Of a stretch of DNA of 64,000 nt, positions 17,846 to 25,654 are shown piece after piece. Where the stretch lies: the NCBI GenBank assembly GCA_019639155.1, contig JAHBSJ010000014.1, forward strand, positions 1 to 64,000, written 5' to 3'. Origin of the DNA: Acidobacteriota bacterium (GTDB lineage: Bacteria; Acidobacteriota; Blastocatellia; Pyrinomonadales; Pyrinomonadaceae). The stretch's first letter is position 1, and each line of letters opens with the position of its first letter. Position numbers and translations under genes: made by a program. Under the pieces are notes generated by a model. That model was not told the origin of the DNA. It worked only from the letters and a program-made list of their open reading frames with translations, and made no database searches.

Positions 17846-18502
17846 ATGGCAACTGATATTGGAACCTTATCTGATAGTGAACTTCTGGATGCGGCGGCGC
17901 ATGTGAAGGTAGAGTTGGACGCCAATTTGGCGAGATATGTAGGCGTTACGACCGATATGACGGATCTGCTGACGGACGCTATCGACGGAATGTCGGACGC
18001 GCTGACGGCTCATATTCACGCTCAGGCAGAGGCAAAGGCCAAAACGGCGGACAAAGAGGACGCTCGTGCCGTTTTGGAACAGATATTGCGGAATATAAGG
18101 AATGTGGCTAAGGCCGGCGGAACCACGCAAGGCGATATGAACGCTTTGGGATTGCCTTCGGGCTCGGTGACAGCGCCTGCAAATGCGACAGTACCGGACC
18201 TTGAGGTCGATACAAGTGAGCGTTTGAGGCATACGTTGCATTGGCGGGATGCGGCGTCACAGGACAACAAACGTAAGCCTCGCGGAACAATGGGAGCCGA
18301 GATCTGGGTGAAGATCGGCGGACCTCCGCCGTTGGACGAAAAGGACTGTATTTTCCTCACACTGGACGCTTTTACGCCGTATTTGGCCGAATATGAGGGC
18401 GGACAAGCCGGCCAGGTCGCACATTACATGGTCAGATGGCGTATGCGCGACGGTTCGGTTTCAGGTTGGAGCGAAACTGCAAGCGCAACAATCACAGCAT
18501 AA
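17846..18502 (+). CDS. Uncharacterised protein with fibronectin type III-like C-terminus
   Basis: 218 aa, no signal peptide. AGGAGA precedes the ATG. The N-terminal half is helical (LSDSELLDAAAHVKVELDAN, and AQAEAKAKTADKEDARAV), then a Gly/Ser/Pro linker. The C-terminal half (LRHTLHWRDAASQDNKRKPR, and ending VAHYMVRWRMRDGSVSGWSE) has the W/Y/SGWSE pattern of a FN3-like strand set. I do not recognise its function. It starts 150 bp after the 21-bp array and lies next to the R-M island; it could be part of the acquired segment, though its base use is like the host's. Confidence 0.6.
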   Translation: MATDIGTLSDSELLDAAAHVKVELDANLARYVGVTTDMTDLLTDAIDGMSDALTAHIHAQAEAKAKTADKEDARAVLEQILRNIRNVAKAGGTTQGDMNALGLPSGSVTAPANATVPDLEVDTSERLRHTLHWRDAASQDNKRKPRGTMGAEIWVKIGGPPPLDEKDCIFLTLDAFTPYLAEYEGGQAGQVAHYMVRWRMRDGSVSGWSETASATITA

Positions 18503-18603
18503 TTGCCTTTGACGACGAGTTTTATAATCCAATTCCAAAGACGAACGCTGCGAAAGACCAGATCGCGGCGTTCTTTTTGTGTGAAAGGGCGGGCATATCC
18601 GGT

Positions 18604-18879
18604 TCAGCGGGCGGCGGACGGGAACGCGGCACGATAACGGGCTTCGCTGACGCCGGGAACCAGAAGGATGTGTTCGCGGCGGCGGAAAGCTCCGTATTCG
18701 CTGCGATGGCCGATAACGGCGGCGGCGGTCCGCGCTCCGATGCCGGGCAGGCGTTCGAGATCGGCCGCGGCGGCGGTGTTGATGTCGGAAGGGTCCTCGG
18801 CGGCCGCGGGGCCGTATTCGACACGCGAGGTGCAGGAAACCAAGATCAGCGTTGATAGAATGACGGCCGCGATACGCAT
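18604..18879 (-). CDS. ComEA-like helix-hairpin-helix lipoprotein
   Basis: 91 aa. A short lipoprotein signal ends LILVSC (Cys at residue 16). The rest is one helix-hairpin-helix pair: DINTAAAADLERLPGIGARTAAAVI, then YGAFRRREHILLVPGVSEARY. This is the DNA-binding module of ComEA-type competence proteins, which present DNA to ComEC. Start chosen at the second ATG. The upstream region is a 7-bp repeat array. It ends 90 bp before the ftsK stop on the same strand. Confidence 0.8.
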   Translation of the reverse strand: MRIAAVILSTLILVSCTSRVEYGPAAAEDPSDINTAAAADLERLPGIGARTAAAVIGHRSEYGAFRRREHILLVPGVSEARYRAAFPSAAR

Positions 18880-18883
18880 TTTT

Positions 18884-18978
18884 GTCATTGATCATTGGTC
18901 ATTGGTCATTGGTCATTGGTCATTGGTCATTGATCATTCACCACTCTTCACTCTTCACTCTTCACTCTTCACTCTTCG
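18884..18978. repeat. Two adjacent 7-bp microsatellites
   Basis: ATTGGTC repeats five to six times between about 18893 and 18930, then CACTCTT repeats four to five times from about 18944 to 18977. The second array encodes the last codons and stop of ftsK on the minus strand. Confidence 0.85.
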
Positions 18979-21377
18979 TTATTCATCTCCTCGATGTCCT
19001 GCAGGTCTTCGTAGGCTTTGGGCAGGACGGGGCGGGCACGCGTGGAGCCGTCCATTTCGCCAATGTAGCCTTCGCGGACCATCGCGTCGAGAATGGCGGC
19101 CGCGCGTCCGTAGCCGATACGCAGATGCCGCTGCAGCAGGCTGGTCGAACCGCGTTTCGCCTGAACGACGCATTTGAGCGCCTCCATGAACAGCGGATCG
19201 CGGCGGCCCGGCAGATCGCCGTCGGACTCTGCTTCGTCGGGCGGTTTTGTGATGGTCTGGTCGTATTCGGGGCGGCCCTGTGCCTTGATGAATTCGACGA
19301 CCTTCTTTATCTCTTCTTCGTCGGCAAAGGCGCCGTGCACGCGGACGACGTTCGACTGGCCCGGCGGCAGAAACAGCATGTCGCCCTGGCCGAGCAGGCT
19401 CTCGGCACCGTTGGCGTCGATGATGGTGCGGCTGTCCACCTTTGACGACACGCGGAACGATATGCGCGAGGGGAAATTCGCCTTGATAAGGCCGGTGATG
19501 ACATCGACGGACGGCCGCTGCGTCGCCAATACGAGATGTATGCCGACCGCACGCGCCATCTGCGCAAGCCGCGTGATGGATTCTTCGACCTCTTTGCCGG
19601 CGACCATCATCAGATCGGCGAGCTCGTCGATGATGATGACGATGTAGGGCAGCAGTTTGTGCGGCTCGCCGTTGTCGTCCCATTGTTCGAGAGCGTTGCG
19701 GCGCTTCGCCTCGACGTTGTAGCCTGCGATGTTGCGGACGCTGTAGCCGGCGAGGTCCTTGTAACGCCGCTCCATCTCGGTGACGGCCCAGCGGAGCGCG
19801 TTGGCGGCACGTTTGGGGTCGGTGATGATCGGCACCGACAGATGCGGGATGTCCGCGTAGAGGCCGAGCTCGAGCCGCTTCGGATCGACCATGATGAACT
19901 TCACCTCGTCGGGACGCGCCTTGTAGAGGATCGACATCACCAGCGTGTTCACGCCGACGGATTTGCCGGCGCCGGTCGCACCCGCGATCAGCAAATGCGG
20001 CATTTTCGTCAGGTCGGCGACGCAGTTCATGCCGTCGATGGTCTTGCCCAAGGCGAGCGTCAGCAGGCCGTCGGACGAGCGGAATTTTTCGGATTCGATC
20101 ACCTCGCGAAGGTGAATGATCTCGCGGTTGACGTTCGGCACCTCGATGCCGACGTAGGCTTTGCCGGGAATGCGGTCGATGCGTATCGACGGGGCTTTGA
20201 GCGCCAGACAAAGGTCGTCCACGAGGCCCGTCACGCGGTTGTATTTCACGCCGGGATCGGGCTTGAATTCGTAAGTCGTCACCACGGGCCCGGGCAGAAT
20301 GTTCACGACCTTGCCCGCGACGTTCAGCTCACCGGATTTGCGTTCGATCTCCTGACTGAGCTCGATCAGCGCCTCGCGTTTCGCCTCGATGCGAGCCGAA
20401 GGCGGCGTGAGCATGTCGGGCGTCGGCAGGCGGTAATTAGCAAAATCCTGGCCCGCAGCTGGCGGCGTGTCGTCGATCTCTTCTTCGTCTTCTGCGTCGA
20501 TCGCTTCCGCGGGCTCTTCGAATACAAGTTCCGGCTGACGCATCGCGATAGCCGGCTCGTCAACGAGCGTCGGTGCGGGCGATGCGTCTTCGGCAGCGAT
20601 GACGGTCGGCAGCGAAGGCGGCGGCTCGTCGCCGACGATGGTCGGCGGAACGGCGTCGTCGGGCTCCTGGCGTTTTTTACGCCGCCGCTCGGCACGCTGC
20701 ACCGCAGCCTCCGTCTCGCCCATGTGCGATGAACGCCGGCGTGCGCGCCATTCTGTAAAACGCAGCCGCAGATTGCTCCACGCAAGCTCAAAATGGCTCA
20801 TAAAGCCTGCGACGGTGAAATTCGTCAGCAGGACGACCGAGCTTACAAAGACCGCCGCCAGCAGAATTATCGCCCCGATGCGGCCGATAAAATACGCCGT
20901 CCAGCCCGCCGACGCCTCGCCGACGATCGCTCCGTAACCGCCGAAAAGCGATATCAGGCCCGACAGAGCCACGACGAAAAACACGAAACCTGCGATACGC
21001 AGCGGCTTCGGCACGAGCGTATCCGCCTGATAAACACGCAACGCCGCAAGCGCGATCAGCATCGGGAAAAGGAACGACGTCCAGCCGAAGAGATTGATCA
21101 GGATCGACGCGATATTCGCCCCAAGCGGCCCGATCCAGTTCTTCGTCACGCCGGTCCCGTTGCCGGTCGAGAAAACGGCACGGTCGTTCGGGTCGTTCGT
21201 GATCAGCGAAAGAAAAACAAGCACCGCCAACGCCGCCAACACGATCGCCGCCACGTCGTTCCAACGCGAATGCTCCGCCGCCTTGCCTTTTTTGGCGATC
21301 AGCGTCGTCCCGTCCGCCAGACAATAATTGATATCGTCATCTCGGTAAACGGCCTTGCATGTCGGGCATGTTTTCAT
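18969..21377 (-). CDS. ftsK: FtsK/SpoIIIE DNA translocase with N-terminal Cys ribbon
   Basis: 802 aa. Septal DNA pump that clears chromosome dimers at division. Order: Cys ribbon (C4, C7, C19, D22), four transmembrane helices between about residues 41 and 190, an acidic/Pro-rich linker to 320, the alpha and beta motor domains with Walker A GATGAGKS at 466-473 and Walker B IIIDELADLM near 590, then the C-terminal gamma winged helix (KRGSTSLLQRHLRIGYGRAA) that reads KOPS-like sites. The CxxC...CxxDG start is not usual for FtsK and recurs in two kinases here. AGGATTGA precedes the ATG. The stop codon lies inside a microsatellite. Confidence 0.93.
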   Translation of the reverse strand: MKTCPTCKAVYRDDDINYCLADGTTLIAKKGKAAEHSRWNDVAAIVLAALAVLVFLSLITNDPNDRAVFSTGNGTGVTKNWIGPLGANIASILINLFGWTSFLFPMLIALAALRVYQADTLVPKPLRIAGFVFFVVALSGLISLFGGYGAIVGEASAGWTAYFIGRIGAIILLAAVFVSSVVLLTNFTVAGFMSHFELAWSNLRLRFTEWRARRRSSHMGETEAAVQRAERRRKKRQEPDDAVPPTIVGDEPPPSLPTVIAAEDASPAPTLVDEPAIAMRQPELVFEEPAEAIDAEDEEEIDDTPPAAGQDFANYRLPTPDMLTPPSARIEAKREALIELSQEIERKSGELNVAGKVVNILPGPVVTTYEFKPDPGVKYNRVTGLVDDLCLALKAPSIRIDRIPGKAYVGIEVPNVNREIIHLREVIESEKFRSSDGLLTLALGKTIDGMNCVADLTKMPHLLIAGATGAGKSVGVNTLVMSILYKARPDEVKFIMVDPKRLELGLYADIPHLSVPIITDPKRAANALRWAVTEMERRYKDLAGYSVRNIAGYNVEAKRRNALEQWDDNGEPHKLLPYIVIIIDELADLMMVAGKEVEESITRLAQMARAVGIHLVLATQRPSVDVITGLIKANFPSRISFRVSSKVDSRTIIDANGAESLLGQGDMLFLPPGQSNVVRVHGAFADEEEIKKVVEFIKAQGRPEYDQTITKPPDEAESDGDLPGRRDPLFMEALKCVVQAKRGSTSLLQRHLRIGYGRAAAILDAMVREGYIGEMDGSTRARPVLPKAYEDLQDIEEMNNEE

Positions 21378-21383
21378 TCAATC

Positions 21384-22033
21384 CTATTTGTCCGAATTTT
21401 CGCGATCGATTAATAAGATGTTTCTTTCTACCATTGGATAGAGATTTTCATTGGACATCTCGAAACGCAAACGAACAATGTTTGCCTCGGAATCTACTTT
21501 AAGCGCTCTAAGAATAGCCTTTCCATCGTCGCCAAGAAAACGCCTTTCTCGTGCCTCAACCATTTCGATTACCGAAATGAACGATCTGAGACTGATAGCG
21601 AACGACCTTGCTCGTTCTCGTGTCGATTGAGAGAGTCCTAGTTTCCAGCGAAACCACTCGCCATCTTGCACCAGCTCCATGTCAACCTCTTGAACATCCA
21701 AATCGCCCAAATAGACCAAAAGCCTGACTCATCGATCGCCAAAAGAGCTCGTTTGGCCAATTCGACCGCCTTGGGGTTTTCGCCTTCCTCCAATATCCAC
21801 CGAATACTCTTGGGGTCAAATCTCCCCTTCGGCGTAAATCTCGCAACCATCCTGACTCGGAATTTATCCTCAAAGCTGACTTGCTTTGCTACGATCAAAG
21901 ATCTGAGTTGATCTGCGAACGCGTCCAGCGGCTTTCGGTCGATCTGTACATCCTGCGCTCCAACCCCGGCGATCGACACAAATAGAAAGAGCAATATCAT
22001 TACCGGCCTGAGAAGATTCTTGGATTCGTACAT
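21384..22033 (-). pseudogene. Frameshifted secreted protein of unknown function
   Basis: One reading frame covers a signal peptide (LLRPVMILLFLFVSIAGVGAQ) and a domain up to AIDESGF. It then shifts by one base at the AAAA run at 21718-21721 into a second frame that continues LVYLGDLDVQEVDMELVQDGE and ends at 21384. Joined, the protein is about 215 aa. The join is seamless in sense (SGFLVYLG), so this is either a recent indel or a sequencing error in a homopolymer. The beta-rich centre resembles a TonB-C-like fold, but that is a guess. It ends 6 bp before ftsK on the same strand, in an apparent operon. Confidence 0.7.
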
Positions 22034-22052
22034 AGTTTCAACCTCACCTTTG

Positions 22053-22152
22053 CATCGCCGTTGGCGACGAATAAGGTTTCAATTTCCAAAATCGTTACAG
22101 CCAAAACGGCATTAACCCTACGCTTTAAAGGTTCGTCGCCGTTGGCGACGAA
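22053..22152. repeat. Two copies of a palindromic extragenic repeat
   Basis: TTCGTCGCC-GTT-GGCGACGAA at 22132-22152 and TCGCCGTTGGCGACGAATAA at 22055-22074. A related form GTCGCCAACGGTGAC occurs at 46611-46625. They lie between prfB and the frameshifted gene and look like a REP-type family. Confidence 0.75.
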
Positions 22153-22165
22153 CATCAAGCCTGCT

Positions 22166-23270
22166 TTAGCCTGTCGAGCCCTTCTTAAACAACAAAAACT
22201 CTTGAATGAACTCGTCTATTGCCCCGTCCAAAACTGCGTCAACATCGCTGGTCTCGTGTTTGGTTCTCGTGTCTTTTACCAAACGATAAGGATGCAGGAC
22301 GTAATTGCGTATCTGCGAGCCGAACGAGATGTCCATTTTGCCGGCTTCGAGTTCGGCGGCGCCTTCGCGGCGTTTTTCGAGCTCGAGTTCGTACAGCTTC
22401 GACCGCAGAACCTGCATCGCAACGGCACGATTCTGTATCTGCGACCGCTGATTTTGACAAGTTACCACAATTCCGGTCGGCAAATGCGTAATTCTGACGG
22501 CGGAATCCGTCACGTTGACGTGCTGGCCGCCCGCACCGCTCGAACGATACGTGTCGATTCGCAGGTCCTTGTCCTCGATCTTTACGTCGATATTTTCGTC
22601 GATCTCAGGCGAAACGAACATCGACGCGAACGACGTTTCGCGGCTGCCGCCGGAATTGAACGGCGAGATGCGCACCAAGCGATGCACGCCGGCTTCGGCA
22701 GCAAGCAGGCCGTATGCGTAATCGCCCTCGACGCGGAACGTCGCCGATTTCAGGCCCGCTTCCGCTCCGGGCTGCTCGTCCAATATATCGACCGAAAAGC
22801 CTTTCCGCTCTGCCCATCGCAGATACATCCTGAGCAGCATCTGGCAGAAATCCTGTGCGTCCGTGCCGCCCGCACCGGCCTGCAGCGAGCAGATGGCGTT
22901 GTTTGCATCCGTCTCGCCCGAGAGCAGCGACTGCACCTCCGCCGCAGCGACCTCGGCGTCGAGTTTCTTGATGAGCTGTTCGAGCTCTTTGCCCGAATCG
23001 GCGTCGGTTTCGGCAAATTCGAAAAGTACTTCGGCATCGGAAACGCCCGTTTCGAATGCTTTTTGCTGTTCAAGCTGCTTTTCGATGCGTGAACGAAGCT
23101 GCACGACCTTTTGAGCCGATGCCTGATCGTCCCAAAATCCTGCGGCGGATATCTGCTGTTCCAGTTCGTCTAACTGCTTTTGTTTCTGAGGCGCGTCAAA
23201 GAAACCTCCCAAGTTGGGCAACTTTGTCTTTGATCGCGTCGAATTTTTCTCGTAGGTCGGTGAGTTCCAT
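22166..23270 (-). CDS. prfB: Peptide chain release factor 2, with programmed +1 frameshift
   Basis: 367 aa after frameshifting; ends translation at UGA and UAA. The first frame is MELTDLREKFDAIKDKVAQL-GRFL followed by TGA (23196-23198). Reading must shift +1 at CTT-TGA-C (23196-23201) to continue DAPQKQKQLDELEQQ. A Shine-Dalgarno-like GGGAGG (23205-23210) sits just upstream, the classic autoregulatory arrangement in which low RF2 lets the shift occur. The SPF codon-recognition tripeptide (VRISPFNSGGS) and the GGQ motif (SSGAGGQHVN) are intact. A naive frame from 23284 would give a wrong N-terminus. Confidence 0.95.
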
Positions 23271-23278
23271 AACGTCGG

Positions 23279-23373
23279 AACCACCTGCGGTAGCGGGTGG
23301 TTTAAGATAATTTCTACTGATTACTTTGACAGAAAGCCCCGCCTCGTTCAACCACCCGCTACCGCAGGTGGTT
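23279..23373. repeat. Inverted pair of a dispersed repeat between prfB and lnt
   Basis: Arms 23279-23302 and 23350-23373 are exact reverse complements of 24 nt (AACCACCCGCTACCGCAGGT plus GGTT). A third copy is at 50510-50539, before fabI. The second arm overlaps the 3' end of lnt and encodes its last residues. Confidence 0.85.
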
Positions 23374-25006
23374 CTGACATTCGTCGTCGAAAACTTGCGA
23401 CAATACAGAGTAGTGTCACAATGCTACACAACCACGCGAACCAATCGCCGTATCGCACGTAGAACGTCTGCGAGCCGTCGCTTTTTGAGATCGTCCAGAC
23501 GCGTGTGTCTTCTTGATACACCGGAGCGGGATCGAGCACCTCGCCGCGTTCGTTTATATAAGCAGTAATGCCGACATTTGTGACGCGTAACACGGGCCGC
23601 TTTGTCTCGACGGCACGAAACACAGCGTTCGCTAGATGCTGCCGCAGAACGGGTGTCGGGCCTAGATAGCCGTCGTTCGTCATCTCGATCAGCACGTCGG
23701 CACCGCGGCTGACATATTCGCGGCCGAGTTGGCCGAAGTGCGATTCGAAACAGATCATTATGCCGCCGGCCGCATCGCCGAAGGGCAGCAGGTCGTATTC
23801 GCGGCCATACGAAAAATTCCCGACAAAAGCAGGCATCACGCTCTCAAACGGCACCGGTACGGCCTCGCCGAAAGGCAGCAGATAGATCTTGTCGTACTGA
23901 GCGGCCATTTTGCCGTCGGCCCCGATCATCACTGCGGAATTGAAATATTTGCCGTTCGTCGGGTCGGGCTCGGCAGAATTGAACAGCAGACTGACGTTGT
24001 TCCGCGTCGTAAAATTGCGAACGTATTCCTGAAACTCCCGATCGTCGTTGTACATAAAATTCATCGGCGATTCGGGAAGAATGACGGTGGTCGGCAGCCG
24101 GTTGTCGGTTAGTTTTCTCAGCTCAGCCTCTGCCACGTCAAACTGCCGCTGCCGCAGCTGCTGCCATTTGTCGTAATTGAGGCCGGACATGGGGACGTTG
24201 GGTTGTATGGCGATAATGGTAGCCGCGGTGCCGGAAGTTTTCGGAGCCTTTCCGCGGTCGCCGACAAGGTAAAGAGCATAACCAAGCGCAACGGCAAACA
24301 CCGATGCCAAAATCAAGAAGTATTTTGGCCACCCATCGGCTGTTGTTTCAGGCCAACGAGCATGCCGAAAACCCTTTGAAACCAATGCTCCAAATGCATC
24401 GCTAAACGCTCGGTTTGAACGAAGATGATTCCAGCTAAGCACCGACGGAAGTACAAATGCCGCGGGTAGAATGACCAAAAAGCTACAGAGCAGGACACCG
24501 CCGTATGCTGCCGGCTCCAATGATCGCCCGTTGAAAGCCTGAGAATACCCAACCGCATTCCAATTATTCCCCGTCAGCCAATACCGGAGGAATTCGGTAA
24601 AAACCCACACGAACGGAGCGGCGAGGAATGCCCACGAGCCGAAGCGTTTCAGCAGATGCGACAGTATTGCCGCAAATATACCCGGGAAAACACCGGCACC
24701 GATACAGGCGACCAGGATAAGCAAATACGCGACGGGCCACGGGATCGACGCGTAATGTATCGGCGCGTACGTTAGCCACCAACACGTCCCAAAAAAGAAG
24801 ACCGTACCGAACAGCCAACCGAGCAGAAAAGAACGCCCGACACTGCCTTCGCGCTCGACCGCGCACATCAGCGGCACAAGAGCGATCCACGCCATCCACC
24901 ACCAATCAAAATCAGGGAATGCAAGGATCAACATCCCCGCCGCAAGCAGCGAGAGCAAAGCGTTCTTCCAAGATGGCAGGATCTTTTTGGCGAGAGCCAA
25001 TAGCAT
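23348..25006 (-). CDS. lnt: Apolipoprotein N-acyltransferase
   Basis: 552 aa. Inner-membrane enzyme that adds the third acyl chain to lipoproteins. Around six transmembrane helices up to about residue 250 (LILAFPDFDWWWMAWIALVPL onward, split here for length), then the nitrilase-type domain. The catalytic residues can be seen: Glu in VILPESPMNF, Lys in QYDKIYLLPFGE and Cys in GIMICFESHFG. The last helix (WFAWLCSIVTLLCIVASF) is followed by RRRMSEPPAVAGG, coded by a dispersed repeat, so the natural C-terminus has been extended. Consistent with many lipoproteins in the window. Confidence 0.93.
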   Translation of the reverse strand: MLLALAKKILPSWKNALLSLLAAGMLILAFPDFDWWWMAWIALVPLMCAVEREGSVGRSFLLGWLFGTVFFFGTCWWLTYAPIHYASIPWPVAYLLILVACIGAGVFPGIFAAILSHLLKRFGSWAFLAAPFVWVFTEFLRYWLTGNNWNAVGYSQAFNGRSLEPAAYGGVLLCSFLVILPAAFVLPSVLSWNHLRSNRAFSDAFGALVSKGFRHARWPETTADGWPKYFLILASVFAVALGYALYLVGDRGKAPKTSGTAATIIAIQPNVPMSGLNYDKWQQLRQRQFDVAEAELRKLTDNRLPTTVILPESPMNFMYNDDREFQEYVRNFTTRNNVSLLFNSAEPDPTNGKYFNSAVMIGADGKMAAQYDKIYLLPFGEAVPVPFESVMPAFVGNFSYGREYDLLPFGDAAGGIMICFESHFGQLGREYVSRGADVLIEMTNDGYLGPTPVLRQHLANAVFRAVETKRPVLRVTNVGITAYINERGEVLDPAPVYQEDTRVWTISKSDGSQTFYVRYGDWFAWLCSIVTLLCIVASFRRRMSEPPAVAGG

Positions 25007-25370
25007 AGAAACATAATACCAACTATCGACAACTATTTAACGCAGAGACCGCAATGCTCGCAGAGAAGGCAACCCGGATCGGACCTCTGCAACCTTTGCG
25101 GTCTTTGTGTTCGTTCATGAGCTCGTTCAATCTGACCGATGACCGGTCAGGATGCGACAAATTTTGTCACATCTGAATGACGCGTTATGTCAGATTCCGG
25201 CCAGCGGAATCCACCTATTCCGTCATAATGACTCAAAACGATCCGGCCTTTTGGGAATGCGGAACAGACAATGAATCAAATTGAACGAAAACCCCGCAAT
25301 TACGCGAATCATCGGTAAATGTTGAATATAAAGAAGGCGAGCCCGGCCTTTGGGGCCGGGCTCGAATGGT

Positions 25371-25392
25371 AGGACAACTGAAGGAACGCTCG
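25371..25392 (+). other. Conserved leader element, copy 2
   Basis: AGGACAACTGAAGGAACGCT, then CG. It matches 11289-11309 at 20 of 22 aligned positions and follows the strong hairpin at 25338-25364. It has no plus-strand gene downstream. Confidence 0.45.
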
Positions 25393-25549
25393 GAAGGTTC
25401 AAGAGCACAGTGGCAAACCGCGCTCGGAGTAGTGATGGCGGCGGGGTCTTGATAAACATCATCAAGCTAGCCGCTGATTACTAAAGCACGTAGCGTGCCA
25501 GAACTTCCGAGTTTCGCGGAAAATACTTTTGTAAAAAAATGTATATGGA

Positions 25550-25574
25550 ATAAAAGCCCGAAAATACGGGCTCT
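25550..25574 (-). terminator. Terminator of the large TPR gene
   Basis: On the minus strand AGCCCG, loop TATTTT, CGGGCT then TTTA. It lies about 80 bp past the stop of the TPR gene. Confidence 0.7.
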
Positions 25575-25654
25575 TTCACGTGTCGGATAATTGGAATTTA
25601 CCTAACTTTACAACTAGCGATCAAGCGATAGGCGAGAGCCGAGAAACAACTACA

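Larger units (their letters stand above)
25007..25654. other. Palindrome-rich spacer, no gene seen
   Basis: This stretch holds TGACCGGTCA (25140-25149), GACAAATTTTGTC (25156-25168) and the hairpin GATTCCG-GCCAG-CGGAATC (25193-25211), which could be operators for lnt. An 11-bp GC hairpin lies at 25338-25364 (CGAGCCCGGCC / GGCCGGGCTCG), followed at once by a copy of the conserved leader element. CGCTCGGA occurs twice (25387, 25423). A structured RNA is possible. No long open frame with a ribosome site was seen. Confidence 0.6.

Noticed and set aside
17404-17906. Frames coding (SGECFLT)n and (LRRMFLD)n
   Set aside because: They are open in three frames only because the unit is 21 bp and lacks stops. 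No ribosome site is evident and no codon bias supports a real protein.
19536-20732. Long plus-strand frame of 398 codons
   Set aside because: It is antisense to ftsK, which has clear motor motifs. GC-rich coding DNA gives such long antisense frames.
25380-25480. c-di-GMP-I riboswitch-like string GCACAGTGGCAAACC
   Set aside because: The conserved second half of the aptamer is not present and no plus-strand gene follows.
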